From Halopseudomonas pelagia CL-AP6 (GTDB lineage Bacteria > Pseudomonadota > Gammaproteobacteria > Pseudomonadales > Pseudomonadaceae), in NCBI RefSeq assembly GCF_000410875.1, contig NZ_AROI01000022.1, positions 25,997-89,996 of the forward strand: a stretch of DNA of 64,000 bases. Direction: 5' to 3'. Below the pieces are notes generated by a model, which did no database searches, was not told where the DNA came from, and worked only from the letters and a program-made list of their open reading frames with translations. Both the position numbers and the translations under genes were made by a program. Shown in pieces: positions 43,405-53,035 of the stretch. How positions within the stretch are numbered: the first letter of the stretch is position 1; the number at the start of each line of letters is the position of its first letter.

Positions 43405-46400
43405 TCACTCGATATCCTGTGGCAGGGGCTGTGGCAGGGATTCCCCGCCGAGGCCACCCAGTTCGACGTCATCCAGCCAGTCGATCTTGTCCATCTTGCG
43501 CACCACAACGAACTCGTCGCGGTTGCAGCCGACGGTGCCGTAATAGTTGAAGCCCCATGACTGCTGCGCGTAGCCGCCAATCATGTGCGTAGGCTTGAGC
43601 ACCACCCGGGTAACCGAGTTGTGATGGCCGCCACGGGTGCCGGTCATTTCACTGCCAGGCATGTTCACGATGCGTTCCTGGGCGTGATACATCATCACCA
43701 TCCCTTCCATCACCCGCTGACTGACCACCGCACGGGCGACCAGCGCGCCATTGGCGTTGAAGCATTCAACCCAGTCGTTGTCCTCGATCCCGGCCTTGAC
43801 CGCGTCGACTTCGGACAACCAGATGATCGGGCCACCGCGGCTCAGGGTGAGCATGATCAGGTTGTCGGAATAGGTGCTGTGGATACCCCACTTCTGGTGC
43901 GGCGTGATCCAGTTCAGCACGATCTCGCTATTGCCATTGGGCTTCTTGCCCAGCACGTAACCGGTGGTGCGGGTGTTGACCGGCGGCCGATAACTCATCA
44001 GCTGCTCACCGAAGGCCTGCATCCAGGGGTGATCCTGGAAGAACTGCTGACGGCCGGTGATGGTGCGCCAGGGTATGTACTCGTGCACGTTGGTGTAGCC
44101 GGCGCTATAGCTCACATGATCATCTTCCAGGCCGGACCAGGTCGGGCTGGAAATGATCTTGCGCGGCTGCGCCTGAATATCCCGGAAGCGGATCGCCTCG
44201 TGCTGTTTGCCCACCGCCAGATGGCTGTGGTCACGACCGGTGAACTTCGACAGCGCTTCCCAGGCCTTGACCGCCACGTGGCCGTTGGTTTCCGGGGCCA
44301 ACGAGAGAATCACTTCGCAGGCATCGATTGCGCTATTGATCTGCGGGCGGCCCTGGCTGATACCCTCATCCAGCACTTCGTGATTAAGCTGCCCAAGGAA
44401 CTCGACTTCGTGATCAGTATTCCAGCTGATGCCCTTGCCGCCGTTACCCAGTTTCTCCAGCAAGGGTCCGAGGGAGCTGAACTTCTTGAAGGTGTTGGGG
44501 AAATCGCGTTCGACCACGACCATGTTCGGGCAGTTCTTGCCCGGCACCGGTGCTTCGCCAGCGGTCTTCCAGTCGGTGCCGCCAAACGGCTGAGCCAATT
44601 CGCCGGGGCTGTCATGTAGCATCGGGATGCTTACCAGGTCCTGTTCCACACCCAGCTCGCCCTCGGAGATTTCCGAGAACTTTTTGGCGATCGACTTGTA
44701 GATATCCCAGTCGGACCGGGATTCCCAGGCCGGATCGATAGCCGCGGACAGCGGATGAATGAACGGATGCATATCCGAGGTATTCATGTCGTCCTTTTCG
44801 TACCAGGTCGCGGTCGGCAGGACGATGTCGGAGTACACGCAGGTCGACGACATACGGAAGTCCAGGGTGGTCACCAGATCGATCTTGCCAATCGCGCCCT
44901 CCTCCACCCAATCGGCTTCGGTCGGCTTGAGCCCGTCGCGCTTGCCCACATCTTCGTTCATCACGCCATGCCTGGGCGTACCCAGCAAGTACTTGAGCAT
45001 GTATTCGTGGCCCTTGCCGGAACTGCCCAACAGGTTGGAGCGCCAGATAAACATGTTGCGCGGGAAGTTATCGCTGTTGTCCGGCTCCTCGCAGGCAAAC
45101 CGCAGACTGCCATCCTGCAGACTCTGCAGTGCATATTCCTTGGGATCCATGCCTTTGGCCGCCGCCTCGCGGCAAATTGCCAGCGGGTTACGGTTGAACT
45201 GCGGCGCACTCGGGAGCCAGCCGCCACGCTCGGCGCGGATGTTGTAGTCGAGCATGTGCTCGGGAAACTGCGACTTGTCGGCCAGCGGCGAAAGAATCTC
45301 GTGCACGCTCATCTTCTCGTGGCGCCATTGCGAGCTGTGGCTGTAGAAGAAGCTGGTGCCGTTCATCTGCCGCGGCGGACGGCTCCAATCCAGACCAAAG
45401 GCCAGCGGTAGCCAGCCCGTTTGCGGGCGCAGTTTTTCCTGGCCAACATAGTGTGCCCAGCCGCCGCCAGTCTGACCCACGCAGCCACACAACATCAGCA
45501 TGTTGATCAGCCCGCGGTAGTTCATGTCCATGTGGTACCAGTGGTTCATCGCCGCGCCGACGATGATCATCGAGCGGCCTTTGGTCTTGTCGGCGTTATC
45601 GGCAAACTCACGCGCTACCTGGATGACTTTCTCGCGGCTGACGCCGGTGATCTGCTCTTGCCAGGCCGGGGTACCCGGTACGCTGGCATCGTCATAGCTG
45701 CTAGCCACGTTGGCGCCACCCAGCCCACGATCAATACCCAGGCCGGCGGCCTGAATGTCGAATACGGTGGCCACGCGCAACTGCCTGCCATCGCCCATGT
45801 TCAACAGACGGCTGGGCAGATGGCGGTACTGGATCTCTTCACCATCGGCCTGCTGGAAGTGATCGTGCAACTGGCCACCGAAATACGGGAAGGCCACATT
45901 GACCACTTCACCCTTATCGATCTGGGTGAGTTGCAGCGACACCTCACGGCCTTCGCCACCCTCACGCGCCTCGATATTCCACTTGCCTGACTCGCCCCAG
46001 CGGTAACCGATGGAACCTAGCGGCGAGACCAATTCATCGGTGGTGCTGTCGACGGCGATGGTTTTCCATTCTGGATTGTTATCCTGGCCCAACTGGTCGT
46101 CCAGATCCGACGCACGCAGGAAGCGCGTTGGCTTGAAGCCCTGATCAGTTTCTTCGAGCAATACCAGCATCGGCAGGTCGGTGTAGCGGCGCACGTAATC
46201 GGTAAAGTACGCGCTCGGATTCTCCAGGTGAAATTCCTTGAAGATCACATGATTGAACGCTTGCCCCAGGGCCGCGTCGGTACCCTGCTTGGGATTCAGC
46301 CAGAGGTCGGTCAATTTGGCGACTTCGGAGTAATCCGGCGTGATCGAGACGGTCTTGGTGCCCTTGTACCGGACTTCGGTAAAGAAGTGCGCATCGGGGG

Positions 46401-47181
46401 TCCGTGTCTGCGGCACGTTGGAACCCCAGGCAATGATGTAGTTGGAGTTGTACCAGTCGGCCGATTCCGGCACGTCGGTCTGCTCGCCCCAGGTCATCGG
46501 CGAGGCCGGCGGCAGATCGCAGTACCAGTCATAGAAACTCAGGCACACGCCGCCGATCAGCGACAGGTAACGGCTGCCTGCGGCGTAGCTGACCATCGAC
46601 ATCGCTGGAATTGGCGAGAAGCCAACCACGCGGTCCGGGCCATACTGCTTGACGGTATAGACGTTGGCTGCGGCGATGATTTCGGTCACCTCGTCCCAGC
46701 TCGAGCGGATAAAACCACCCAGCCCGCGTTCGGCCTTGTAGGAGGTCGCCTTGGCTTGATCCTCGACAATACTGCGCCAGGCATCAACCGGCGCCATGGT
46801 GGTACGCGCGTCACGCCACAGCTTGAGCAATGCCTTGCGCACCTTGGGGTATTTAAGGCGGTTGGCGCTATAGATGTACCAGCTGTAGCTGGCCCCGCGC
46901 GGACAGCCGCGCGGCTCATGGTTTGGCAGGTCCGGGCGGGTGCGCGGATAGTCGGTCTGCTGGGTCTCCCAGGTAATCAGACCGTTCTTGACGTAGATCT
47001 TCCAGGAACAGGAACCGGTGCAGTTCACGCCGTGGGTCGAGCGCACGATCTTGTCGTACTGCCAACGGGCGCGGTAGACGTTTTCCCAGTCGCGCGATTC
47101 GATGCGCGTTTCACCGTGTCCATCGGCGAATTCGTCCTGCTTGCGGTTGAAGAAGCGTAGCTGATCGAGCAAGTGGCTCAT
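43405..47181 (-). CDS. narG: respiratory nitrate reductase alpha subunit NarG
   Basis: Catalytic molybdo-bis-MGD subunit that reduces nitrate to nitrite on the cytoplasmic face of the membrane. 1258 residues, full length. The FS0 4Fe-4S site is H50-GVN-C54-TGS-C58 with C93 (the His ligand typical of NarG); YCDLPPASPMTWGEQTDVPE carries the Asp ligand of molybdenum. There is no cleaved Tat signal, only the vestigial region of NarG. GGAG lies 7 nt before the ATG at 47181. Confidence 0.97.
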   Translation of the reverse strand: MSHLLDQLRFFNRKQDEFADGHGETRIESRDWENVYRARWQYDKIVRSTHGVNCTGSCSWKIYVKNGLITWETQQTDYPRTRPDLPNHEPRGCPRGASYSWYIYSANRLKYPKVRKALLKLWRDARTTMAPVDAWRSIVEDQAKATSYKAERGLGGFIRSSWDEVTEIIAAANVYTVKQYGPDRVVGFSPIPAMSMVSYAAGSRYLSLIGGVCLSFYDWYCDLPPASPMTWGEQTDVPESADWYNSNYIIAWGSNVPQTRTPDAHFFTEVRYKGTKTVSITPDYSEVAKLTDLWLNPKQGTDAALGQAFNHVIFKEFHLENPSAYFTDYVRRYTDLPMLVLLEETDQGFKPTRFLRASDLDDQLGQDNNPEWKTIAVDSTTDELVSPLGSIGYRWGESGKWNIEAREGGEGREVSLQLTQIDKGEVVNVAFPYFGGQLHDHFQQADGEEIQYRHLPSRLLNMGDGRQLRVATVFDIQAAGLGIDRGLGGANVASSYDDASVPGTPAWQEQITGVSREKVIQVAREFADNADKTKGRSMIIVGAAMNHWYHMDMNYRGLINMLMLCGCVGQTGGGWAHYVGQEKLRPQTGWLPLAFGLDWSRPPRQMNGTSFFYSHSSQWRHEKMSVHEILSPLADKSQFPEHMLDYNIRAERGGWLPSAPQFNRNPLAICREAAAKGMDPKEYALQSLQDGSLRFACEEPDNSDNFPRNMFIWRSNLLGSSGKGHEYMLKYLLGTPRHGVMNEDVGKRDGLKPTEADWVEEGAIGKIDLVTTLDFRMSSTCVYSDIVLPTATWYEKDDMNTSDMHPFIHPLSAAIDPAWESRSDWDIYKSIAKKFSEISEGELGVEQDLVSIPMLHDSPGELAQPFGGTDWKTAGEAPVPGKNCPNMVVVERDFPNTFKKFSSLGPLLEKLGNGGKGISWNTDHEVEFLGQLNHEVLDEGISQGRPQINSAIDACEVILSLAPETNGHVAVKAWEALSKFTGRDHSHLAVGKQHEAIRFRDIQAQPRKIISSPTWSGLEDDHVSYSAGYTNVHEYIPWRTITGRQQFFQDHPWMQAFGEQLMSYRPPVNTRTTGYVLGKKPNGNSEIVLNWITPHQKWGIHSTYSDNLIMLTLSRGGPIIWLSEVDAVKAGIEDNDWVECFNANGALVARAVVSQRVMEGMVMMYHAQERIVNMPGSEMTGTRGGHHNSVTRVVLKPTHMIGGYAQQSWGFNYYGTVGCNRDEFVVVRKMDKIDWLDDVELGGLGGESLPQPLPQDIE

Positions 47182-47269
47182 GGTGTTTCTCCTCATTCGG
47201 TCTGGTCTTCGCCGGACCGGCTATCACGTAGTTACAGGGCACCGCGACGCGGCGCACACAGGTTCGTAT

Positions 47270-48760
47270 TCAGACCACTTTCTGCGCGTTCAGGGCCTCC
47301 AGTTCGCGGTCCACCGAGGACACGTAATATTCTTCCGAGAACGCCCCTTCAGGCTCCTTGAGCCAGAGCAGGCAGAGGCCGAAGCTGACGAAGGCGCCCG
47401 CAGCGATGATCAGGAAGAACTGCGATGGGGTAACAAAGGTGTACAGGGTCAGGTAGCAGACTGCGCCGACGTTGCCGTAGGCCCCGGCCATGCCGGAGAT
47501 CTGCCCGGTAACCCGGCGTTTGATCGAAGGAATGATGCCGAAGGTGGCGCCCTCCGCACCCTGAACGAAGACCGAGCAGGCCACGGTAATGAACACCGCG
47601 ACAAACAGCGGCCACTTCTCATTCATCAGGCCCATGAACAGGAAACCCAGGCCGATGCCGAACATATAGGCGAGCATGACGAAGCGCCGATTGCCCATGC
47701 GGTCAGAGACCATCCCGCCCATGGGCCTGGCGACCAGGTTGACGAAGGCGAAGGAGGCAGCAATAAGCCCAGCCACCGTGGGTGTCAGGCCCCAGGTCAT
47801 TTCGAAGAACATGGGCAGCATGGACACCACTGCCAGCTCGGCGCCAAAGTTGGCGAAATAGGTGGAGTTCAGTGCCGCGACGCTGTTGAAGGGGTATTTG
47901 TCGTCCTCAGGTACGCCTTTTTTCAGAATCGGGACATTCACCCTGAGAATCTGTACCACCTGGTAGACCACCACCGCAGCAATGACCGCGTAGCAGATCC
48001 AGGCACCGGTCTCGGACAGGTAACCCATGCCTTCCACGCGCCATACCAGGATCGCCAGCACCCCGACCATCGGGATAGTCCAGGCGATCAGTTTGATCAT
48101 ATCCGCCCAGGTGCTGACCTCCAGCGCCGCGGTCTTGTGCGGCTTGCGATGGATAGTGCCGACGGGGCCGTCGGTTATCGCAAACCAGTAGTAAACGCCG
48201 TAGACCGCCATGATGATCGCCGAACTGGCCACCGCCCAGCGCCAGCCGTCCGGCCCACCAAAGGCGTGGATGGCAATGGCCGGCAGCGTCATTGCGGCTG
48301 CGGCGGAACCGAAGTTACCCCAGCCAGCGTAAAAGCCCTCGGCAAAACCGATGTCCTTGGGCTTAAACCACATCGCGGTCATATGAATACCAACAACGAA
48401 GCTGGCACCTACCGAGCTCAGAATCAGACGCGACACCAATAGCTGGACCCGCGTGTCGCCAAAGGCGAAGAACAACGCCGGCAGCGCCATGACCACCAGC
48501 AGGATCGAAAACACCCGGCGCGGGCCAAAGCGGTCGAGCGCCATGCCGACGATGATGCGCGCCGGAATGGTCAGCGCCACGTTGGCAATGGCAAACAGCT
48601 TGATATCTTCGGGGGTCAGCCAGTTCAGGCTCTTGAGCATGCTCGATGCCAAAGGCGCCATGCCGAACCAGACGAAGAAGCTGATGTAGAACGCCAGCCA
48701 GGTCAGGTGCAGGGCTTTTATCTCCGGCCGTTTCCACTGGAAAATCTCTGCCACTTTCAT
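47270..48760 (-). CDS. narK1: NarK1-type nitrate/nitrite transporter (MFS)
   Basis: 496-residue MFS protein, 12 TM helices, of the NarK1/NasA-like branch (proposed nitrate/proton symport). It starts with the typical FQWKRPEIKALHLTWLAFYI and shows the nitrate signature AGWGNFGSAAAA and GMAGAYGNVGAV. The C-terminal ~40 residues are cytoplasmic. Between the two NarK genes lies a Usp gene, and the order is opposite to narK1-narK2 of P. aeruginosa as I recall it. Confidence 0.88.
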   Translation of the reverse strand: MKVAEIFQWKRPEIKALHLTWLAFYISFFVWFGMAPLASSMLKSLNWLTPEDIKLFAIANVALTIPARIIVGMALDRFGPRRVFSILLVVMALPALFFAFGDTRVQLLVSRLILSSVGASFVVGIHMTAMWFKPKDIGFAEGFYAGWGNFGSAAAAMTLPAIAIHAFGGPDGWRWAVASSAIIMAVYGVYYWFAITDGPVGTIHRKPHKTAALEVSTWADMIKLIAWTIPMVGVLAILVWRVEGMGYLSETGAWICYAVIAAVVVYQVVQILRVNVPILKKGVPEDDKYPFNSVAALNSTYFANFGAELAVVSMLPMFFEMTWGLTPTVAGLIAASFAFVNLVARPMGGMVSDRMGNRRFVMLAYMFGIGLGFLFMGLMNEKWPLFVAVFITVACSVFVQGAEGATFGIIPSIKRRVTGQISGMAGAYGNVGAVCYLTLYTFVTPSQFFLIIAAGAFVSFGLCLLWLKEPEGAFSEEYYVSSVDRELEALNAQKVV

Positions 48761-48782
48761 ACTTCATTCTCCACTTTGCGCA

Positions 48783-49241
48783 TCACGGGCAGGCCTGGAT
48801 CAGTACCGGACAGGGCGCCCGGCGAGCCAGAAAGGCGCTGACACTGCCAAACGTCATGTAATCGAGCTCATCCACCAGCAGGTTGAGCGAACGCGAGATG
48901 AAACCGCCGTCGGGCTCCTGGCTGTGGCGGGCGATGACCAGCAGGTCTGGTTTTTTGTGCTCGACTGCCTTAAGGATCATCTTGCGCACGTCCCCTTCGG
49001 CGATAATCACTTCGGCATCCAGGCCCTGCTCAACAACCTGTTCGGCTGCCAGGCGCAGGTAGCCCTCAAATTCAGCCCGCTGCTCCTGATAGCTTTGATT
49101 GGCCACACCGCTGGTATCCAGACTCTCCTCCACGACGCCGACCAGCATGATCAGCGGCTTCAGCGGTTTGAACATGTCGATGGTGTTCTGCAGTGCCGTG
49201 ATGGCGTTGCGGGAGTGGTCATAGGCAATCATGATTCGCAT
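48783..49241 (-). CDS. universal stress protein (UspA family) within the nar operon
   Basis: 152-residue UspA-fold protein: MRIMIAYDHSRNAITALQ at the N-terminus, DLLVIARHSQE in the middle and a modified nucleotide loop near the C-terminus (FGSVSAFLARRAPCPVLIQ) that lacks the full G-2x-G-9x-G-S/T pattern, so ATP binding is doubtful. GGAG stands 8 nt before the ATG at 49241. Position between two nitrate transporter genes suggests coexpression under anaerobiosis, as for Usp proteins of P. aeruginosa that serve anaerobic survival. Confidence 0.88.
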   Translation of the reverse strand: MRIMIAYDHSRNAITALQNTIDMFKPLKPLIMLVGVVEESLDTSGVANQSYQEQRAEFEGYLRLAAEQVVEQGLDAEVIIAEGDVRKMILKAVEHKKPDLLVIARHSQEPDGGFISRSLNLLVDELDYMTFGSVSAFLARRAPCPVLIQACP

Positions 49242-49255
49242 ATCCGGTACTCCGC

Positions 49256-50857
49256 TCAGGGGTTTTTGACGTAGGCATTGGGGCGCAGGTAGAACCACCA
49301 GTTGAGTACCAGACAGAGTGCGTAGAACACCGCAAACCCGTACATGGCCACCTCAGGGGTACCCGCCTTGACCTGCTCGCCGATGACGATGGGGGCAACA
49401 AAGGCGCCGTAGGCCGCCACTGCCGAGGTCCAACCCAGTACGGGGCCGGCCTTCTCGCGGTCGTAGATCACCCCAATGGTGCGGAAGGTCGAACCGTTGC
49501 CGATGCCGGATGCCGCGAACAGCACCAGAAACAGCAGCAGGAAGAGGAAGAAATACTGCTCTGGATGCGTCGAGCTGTAGGCCAGTTGCATCACGTAGCC
49601 TGCGGCAACGGACGCAGCCACCATGACCACGGAGATGACCTGGGTCACGATCGAACCGCCGACCTTGTCGGAGATCCAGCCGCCCAGCGGTCGGATCAGC
49701 GCCCCGACAAAGGGACCGATCCAGGCATAGGTCAGCGCGCTCGGAGCATTGGGGTTAAGCACGCGGGTCACGCTGCCATCGAGGGCGACTTCATTCAGGT
49801 AGCCGAAGATCACCGTAATCGACAGCGGCAGAGCCATGGAAAAGCCGATAAAGGAGCCGAACGTCAGAATGTAAAGCACGCTCATGGACCAGGTGTGTTT
49901 ATCCGAGAAAATCTGGAACTGGCGTTTGATATTCGGTTTGATGCTGCCTGGCAGCATGCGCAGGATGAACAGGGTCAGACCCATGATCAGGATCATGGCC
50001 ACCCACATGTTCAGCACGCCGAGCCCGGTGGGCGCCGGCAAGTACAGATACAGCCCCAATCCGGCGGTAGCAAAGCCCACCGCATAGAGTCCAAGGATCT
50101 TGCCAAAGGCCGATAACGGGTTTCCGGGATTGGGCGTGATAGTCCGCAGGTTGTTCATGCCGAACCAACCGGCAAAGCCCAGCGGGATAAGAAATACTAC
50201 CCATATCCAGCCGGCATTCTGTATCCAGGTTTCAGTACCGGCGGCGATACGGCCGATCAGGGTTCCACTGTCACTGAGCAGCGTCATCGAGCCGCCAGCG
50301 AAGGCACCGAACACGCCTGCTGTCATCACCAGCGGAATCAGAATCTGCATAGTGGTGACACCGAAGTTACCCAGACCAGCGTTCAGGCCCAGGGCCAGGC
50401 CTTGCTGATTCTTCGGGAAGAAACCACTTATATTGCTCATTGAGCAGGCAAAATTGCCGCCGCCAATACCGGACAGGAACGCCAACAACTGGAATACCCA
50501 CAGCGGCGTATCCTGACTTTGCAGGGCCATCCCCGCGCCGGCAGCCGGGATTACCAACAGCAGCGTGGTGAGGAAAATGGTGTTGCGCCCGCCGGCGATG
50601 CGAATCATGAAGGACGCCGGTATGCGCAACGTGGCTCCGGTCAAACCGGCAATCGCGGTGAGGGTAAAGAGTTCCGCCGGGGCGAACGGGAAGCCCAGGT
50701 TGATCATCTGCACCGTGACGATGCCCCACATCAACCAGATGGCAAAACCCATTAACAAGCTGGGAATGGAAATCCACAGATTGCGATTCGCTATTTTCTT
50801 GCCGCGACTATCCCAGAAGTCCGGGTCTTCCGGGTTCCATTTTTCGATATCGGTCAT
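49256..50857 (-). CDS. narK2: NarK2-type nitrate/nitrite antiporter (MFS)
   Basis: 533-residue MFS protein related to E. coli NarK: it begins with WNPEDPDFWDSRGKKIANRN and NLWISIPSLLMGFA, the conserved start of the nitrate/nitrite exchanger branch. Signature segments are GGGNFACSMSNISGFFPK (about 135-152) and a later ASGIGNGSTFRTIGVIYDR. The gene is first in the narK2-usp-narK1-narGHJI-ppi-moaA run; the start at 50857 follows GAAGGG. An ANR/DNR-type box lies 95 bp upstream. Confidence 0.9.
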   Translation of the reverse strand: MTDIEKWNPEDPDFWDSRGKKIANRNLWISIPSLLMGFAIWLMWGIVTVQMINLGFPFAPAELFTLTAIAGLTGATLRIPASFMIRIAGGRNTIFLTTLLLVIPAAGAGMALQSQDTPLWVFQLLAFLSGIGGGNFACSMSNISGFFPKNQQGLALGLNAGLGNFGVTTMQILIPLVMTAGVFGAFAGGSMTLLSDSGTLIGRIAAGTETWIQNAGWIWVVFLIPLGFAGWFGMNNLRTITPNPGNPLSAFGKILGLYAVGFATAGLGLYLYLPAPTGLGVLNMWVAMILIMGLTLFILRMLPGSIKPNIKRQFQIFSDKHTWSMSVLYILTFGSFIGFSMALPLSITVIFGYLNEVALDGSVTRVLNPNAPSALTYAWIGPFVGALIRPLGGWISDKVGGSIVTQVISVVMVAASVAAGYVMQLAYSSTHPEQYFFLFLLLFLVLFAASGIGNGSTFRTIGVIYDREKAGPVLGWTSAVAAYGAFVAPIVIGEQVKAGTPEVAMYGFAVFYALCLVLNWWFYLRPNAYVKNP

Positions 50858-50951
50858 ACTGCGCCCTTCCCTATTGCCTGCTGTGCCATCGTCCGACGTC
50901 CCGGAGCGGTGGGGATGGCTGGCACCGTAGAGCGCGACCACTTTGCTTAAC

Positions 50952-50965
50952 TTGACCTAGATCAA
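50952..50965 (-). promoter_or_regulatory. ANR/DNR box of the nar operon
   Basis: TTGAC-CTAG-ATCAA, nine of ten consensus bases, in the 300-bp gap between narK and narX. A site centred 41.5 bp upstream of the start of transcription would put that start near 50917 on the minus strand, with TACGGT (50929-50924) as -10. This fits ANR/DNR activation of narK-narGHJI. Confidence 0.75.
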
Positions 50966-51002
50966 TATTTGGTGGGCCGCAGCAATGCCATAACAGGCCC
51001 TA

Positions 51003-51018
51003 TACCTCCTTTGGGATA
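51003..51018. promoter_or_regulatory. possible NarL 7-2-7 site in the narK-narX gap
   Basis: TACCTCC-TT-TGGGATA matches 13 of 16 positions of the NarL inverted heptamer arrangement (TACYNMT-N2-AKNRGTA) and is itself nearly symmetric. It lies between the divergent narK and narX genes. A single imperfect match; treat as tentative. Nothing else was recognised in this gap besides the ANR/DNR box. Confidence 0.3.
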
Positions 51019-51157
51019 CTCCCAAAATCAAATAAAATTTCAATATAATCATTAGCTTGAAAAAGCCAAAAGAGATCGACCAGCTCACCCCGCACGGCAC
51101 CGTGGCTTAAGGGGTATACTCCCGCCAATGCAGGATTTTCCCATGGAGCCGCCCTAG

Positions 51158-53035
51158 ATGATGACGCCCAGTACGCGCAACGAATCCGAGGCAAGTGATG
51201 CGAACTTACCTGCACCGCGCCATTCGATCGTGTTCAGTACCATGGTCGCGTTCGTCATCATTATTTGCGTGACCCTTGTCAGCATGATCGGCGGTCTGCA
51301 TATGGCCGACTCTCTGGAGGGCGATGCCGGGGCCATAAATCAGGCCGGGAGCCTGAGAATGCAGGCATATCGCCTCGCCTTGATCGCCGACCAGGACCCC
51401 ACCACGCTGGAACATAAGCTACAGGCGATGGATGCTACGCTGGGGTCGGCTTCTATCGAGGCGGCGCTGCTACGACATGATGGTAGCGGCCTGAGACAGC
51501 TGCACACGCAGGCGCTGGAACAGTGGCAGCAGACCATGCGGCCGCTGCTGCAAACGCCCGCCGGAGCGGCTGCGTTCCGCGCCGAGGTGCCGCAGTTCGT
51601 CGCGCAGCTGGATCAATTCGTCCAGACCCTGCAGGAGTCGTCGGAGAAGAATCTGGAAATCATCCGTGCCCTTCAAGTGGGCACCCTCTTTGTAACCGTA
51701 CTGATTGCGTTTTTGCTGATCTTCGCGCTGAACAACAAACTGGTAACGCCGTTGCGCCAGTTGACCGCCATGGCACGGCAGATAAGTCGCGGTAACTTCA
51801 CCGGCCAGGTGAGCGTGGCCGGAGACACAGAATTAAGCATGCTTGCGCGCACGCTAAACCAGATGAACCAGGAGCTGGCCAGTCTGTATGCCGAGATGGA
51901 AAGCAAGGTCGACGAAAAAACCGCCGCACTGACCCGCAGCAACGCCACCCTGCAATTGCTTTTCGACAGCGCCCGCTTGCTCTATAGCCGTCCGGACGAG
52001 CCGGTGCTGATAATGGGCCGGCAACTGTCGAAAGTCCGTGACATCCTCGGTTGCGGGCCCGTTTCACTGTGCCTGAACCGGGTCGCCGAGGCCGGCAGTC
52101 ACACCGCGATGACCTCTACCAGCTTGCAGCCGCCAGCGTACTGCAAACTACCCGATTGTCAGGCGTGCCCGGTGAACCACAAAGGCGCTCAACTAGCATC
52201 GGGTAGCCTCCTGATCAGTTTCGACTTGCGTTCCGGGCAGACTGAGCTTGGGGCGCTGCGTATCGAGCAACCGCCAGGAGAGCAGCTCGAGCCCTGGCAA
52301 ACGCGACTGATGATCACGCTCGCAGACCTCTACGCGGCCTGCCTTATCTTGAGCGATCAGGGCCAGCAACAAGCCAGAATGGCATTGATGGAAGAACGCG
52401 CAGTGATCGCGCGCGAGCTGCACGACTCGCTCGCCCAGTCGCTGTCCGCGCAGAAATTACAACTAGCCAGGCTTAAGCGCCAGACGGCTAAGGGATGTGC
52501 CCCGGCAGAGCTGACCGAGACCATGGAGGAGATCGAGCGAGGCCTCAACGCGGCCTACCGGCAGTTGCGCGAGCTGCTCACCACCTTCCGTATCAAGGTC
52601 AACGAGCCAGGACTGAAGCCGGCATTGCAGGCCACAGTGAAAGAGTTCGGGGCCAATTCGGGGGTCGACATCCAGATGGACTACCGGCTCGACCATTGCC
52701 CCCTGACGCCCAACGAGGAAATCCATTGTTTGCAAATTGTCCGCGAGGCGCTGAGCAACGTGGTCAAACACGCCCAAGCAAAATCCTGCGCTCTGAGATT
52801 GACACAGGACAAACAGGGCACTATTCACGTCACCGTCGATGATGACGGGGTCGGCATTGCCGAGGCGATCTCTCCGGCAGGGCATTATGGCGTCAGCATA
52901 TTGATCGAGCGCGCCAATAGCCTCAATGGAACACTGACCATTACCCCGCGCGAGGTAGGCGGCACACGCGTGTACCTGCGTTTCCCGCCAGACTATCGCC
53001 TACTCAATCTGAAACAGGAGCGGACCGGATCATGA
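51158..53035 (+). CDS. narX: nitrate/nitrite sensor histidine kinase NarX
   Basis: 625-residue membrane kinase of the NarX family. TM1 about 24-46; the nitrate-binding P-box GDAGAINQAGSLRMQAYRL is at 55-73; TM2 about 172-192 is followed by HAMP, a central Cys-containing module (CKLPDCQACP around 329-338) and a HisKA_3 kinase core with phospho-acceptor His422 in ELHDSLAQSL and HATPase boxes (VDDDGVGIAEA). It overlaps narL by 4 bp. Divergent from the nar operon that it controls through NarL. Confidence 0.95.
   Translation: MMTPSTRNESEASDANLPAPRHSIVFSTMVAFVIIICVTLVSMIGGLHMADSLEGDAGAINQAGSLRMQAYRLALIADQDPTTLEHKLQAMDATLGSASIEAALLRHDGSGLRQLHTQALEQWQQTMRPLLQTPAGAAAFRAEVPQFVAQLDQFVQTLQESSEKNLEIIRALQVGTLFVTVLIAFLLIFALNNKLVTPLRQLTAMARQISRGNFTGQVSVAGDTELSMLARTLNQMNQELASLYAEMESKVDEKTAALTRSNATLQLLFDSARLLYSRPDEPVLIMGRQLSKVRDILGCGPVSLCLNRVAEAGSHTAMTSTSLQPPAYCKLPDCQACPVNHKGAQLASGSLLISFDLRSGQTELGALRIEQPPGEQLEPWQTRLMITLADLYAACLILSDQGQQQARMALMEERAVIARELHDSLAQSLSAQKLQLARLKRQTAKGCAPAELTETMEEIERGLNAAYRQLRELLTTFRIKVNEPGLKPALQATVKEFGANSGVDIQMDYRLDHCPLTPNEEIHCLQIVREALSNVVKHAQAKSCALRLTQDKQGTIHVTVDDDGVGIAEAISPAGHYGVSILIERANSLNGTLTITPREVGGTRVYLRFPPDYRLLNLKQERTGS

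Noticed and set aside
43585..47160. Several long plus-strand frames opposite narG
   Set aside because: All lie inside narG, which is full length with its cofactor motifs; no recognisable protein on the other strand.
47180..48442. 420-codon plus-strand frame opposite the NarK1-type gene
   Set aside because: Shadow of a transporter gene in a GC-rich genome; strongly biased His/Asp/Gly composition, no motif.
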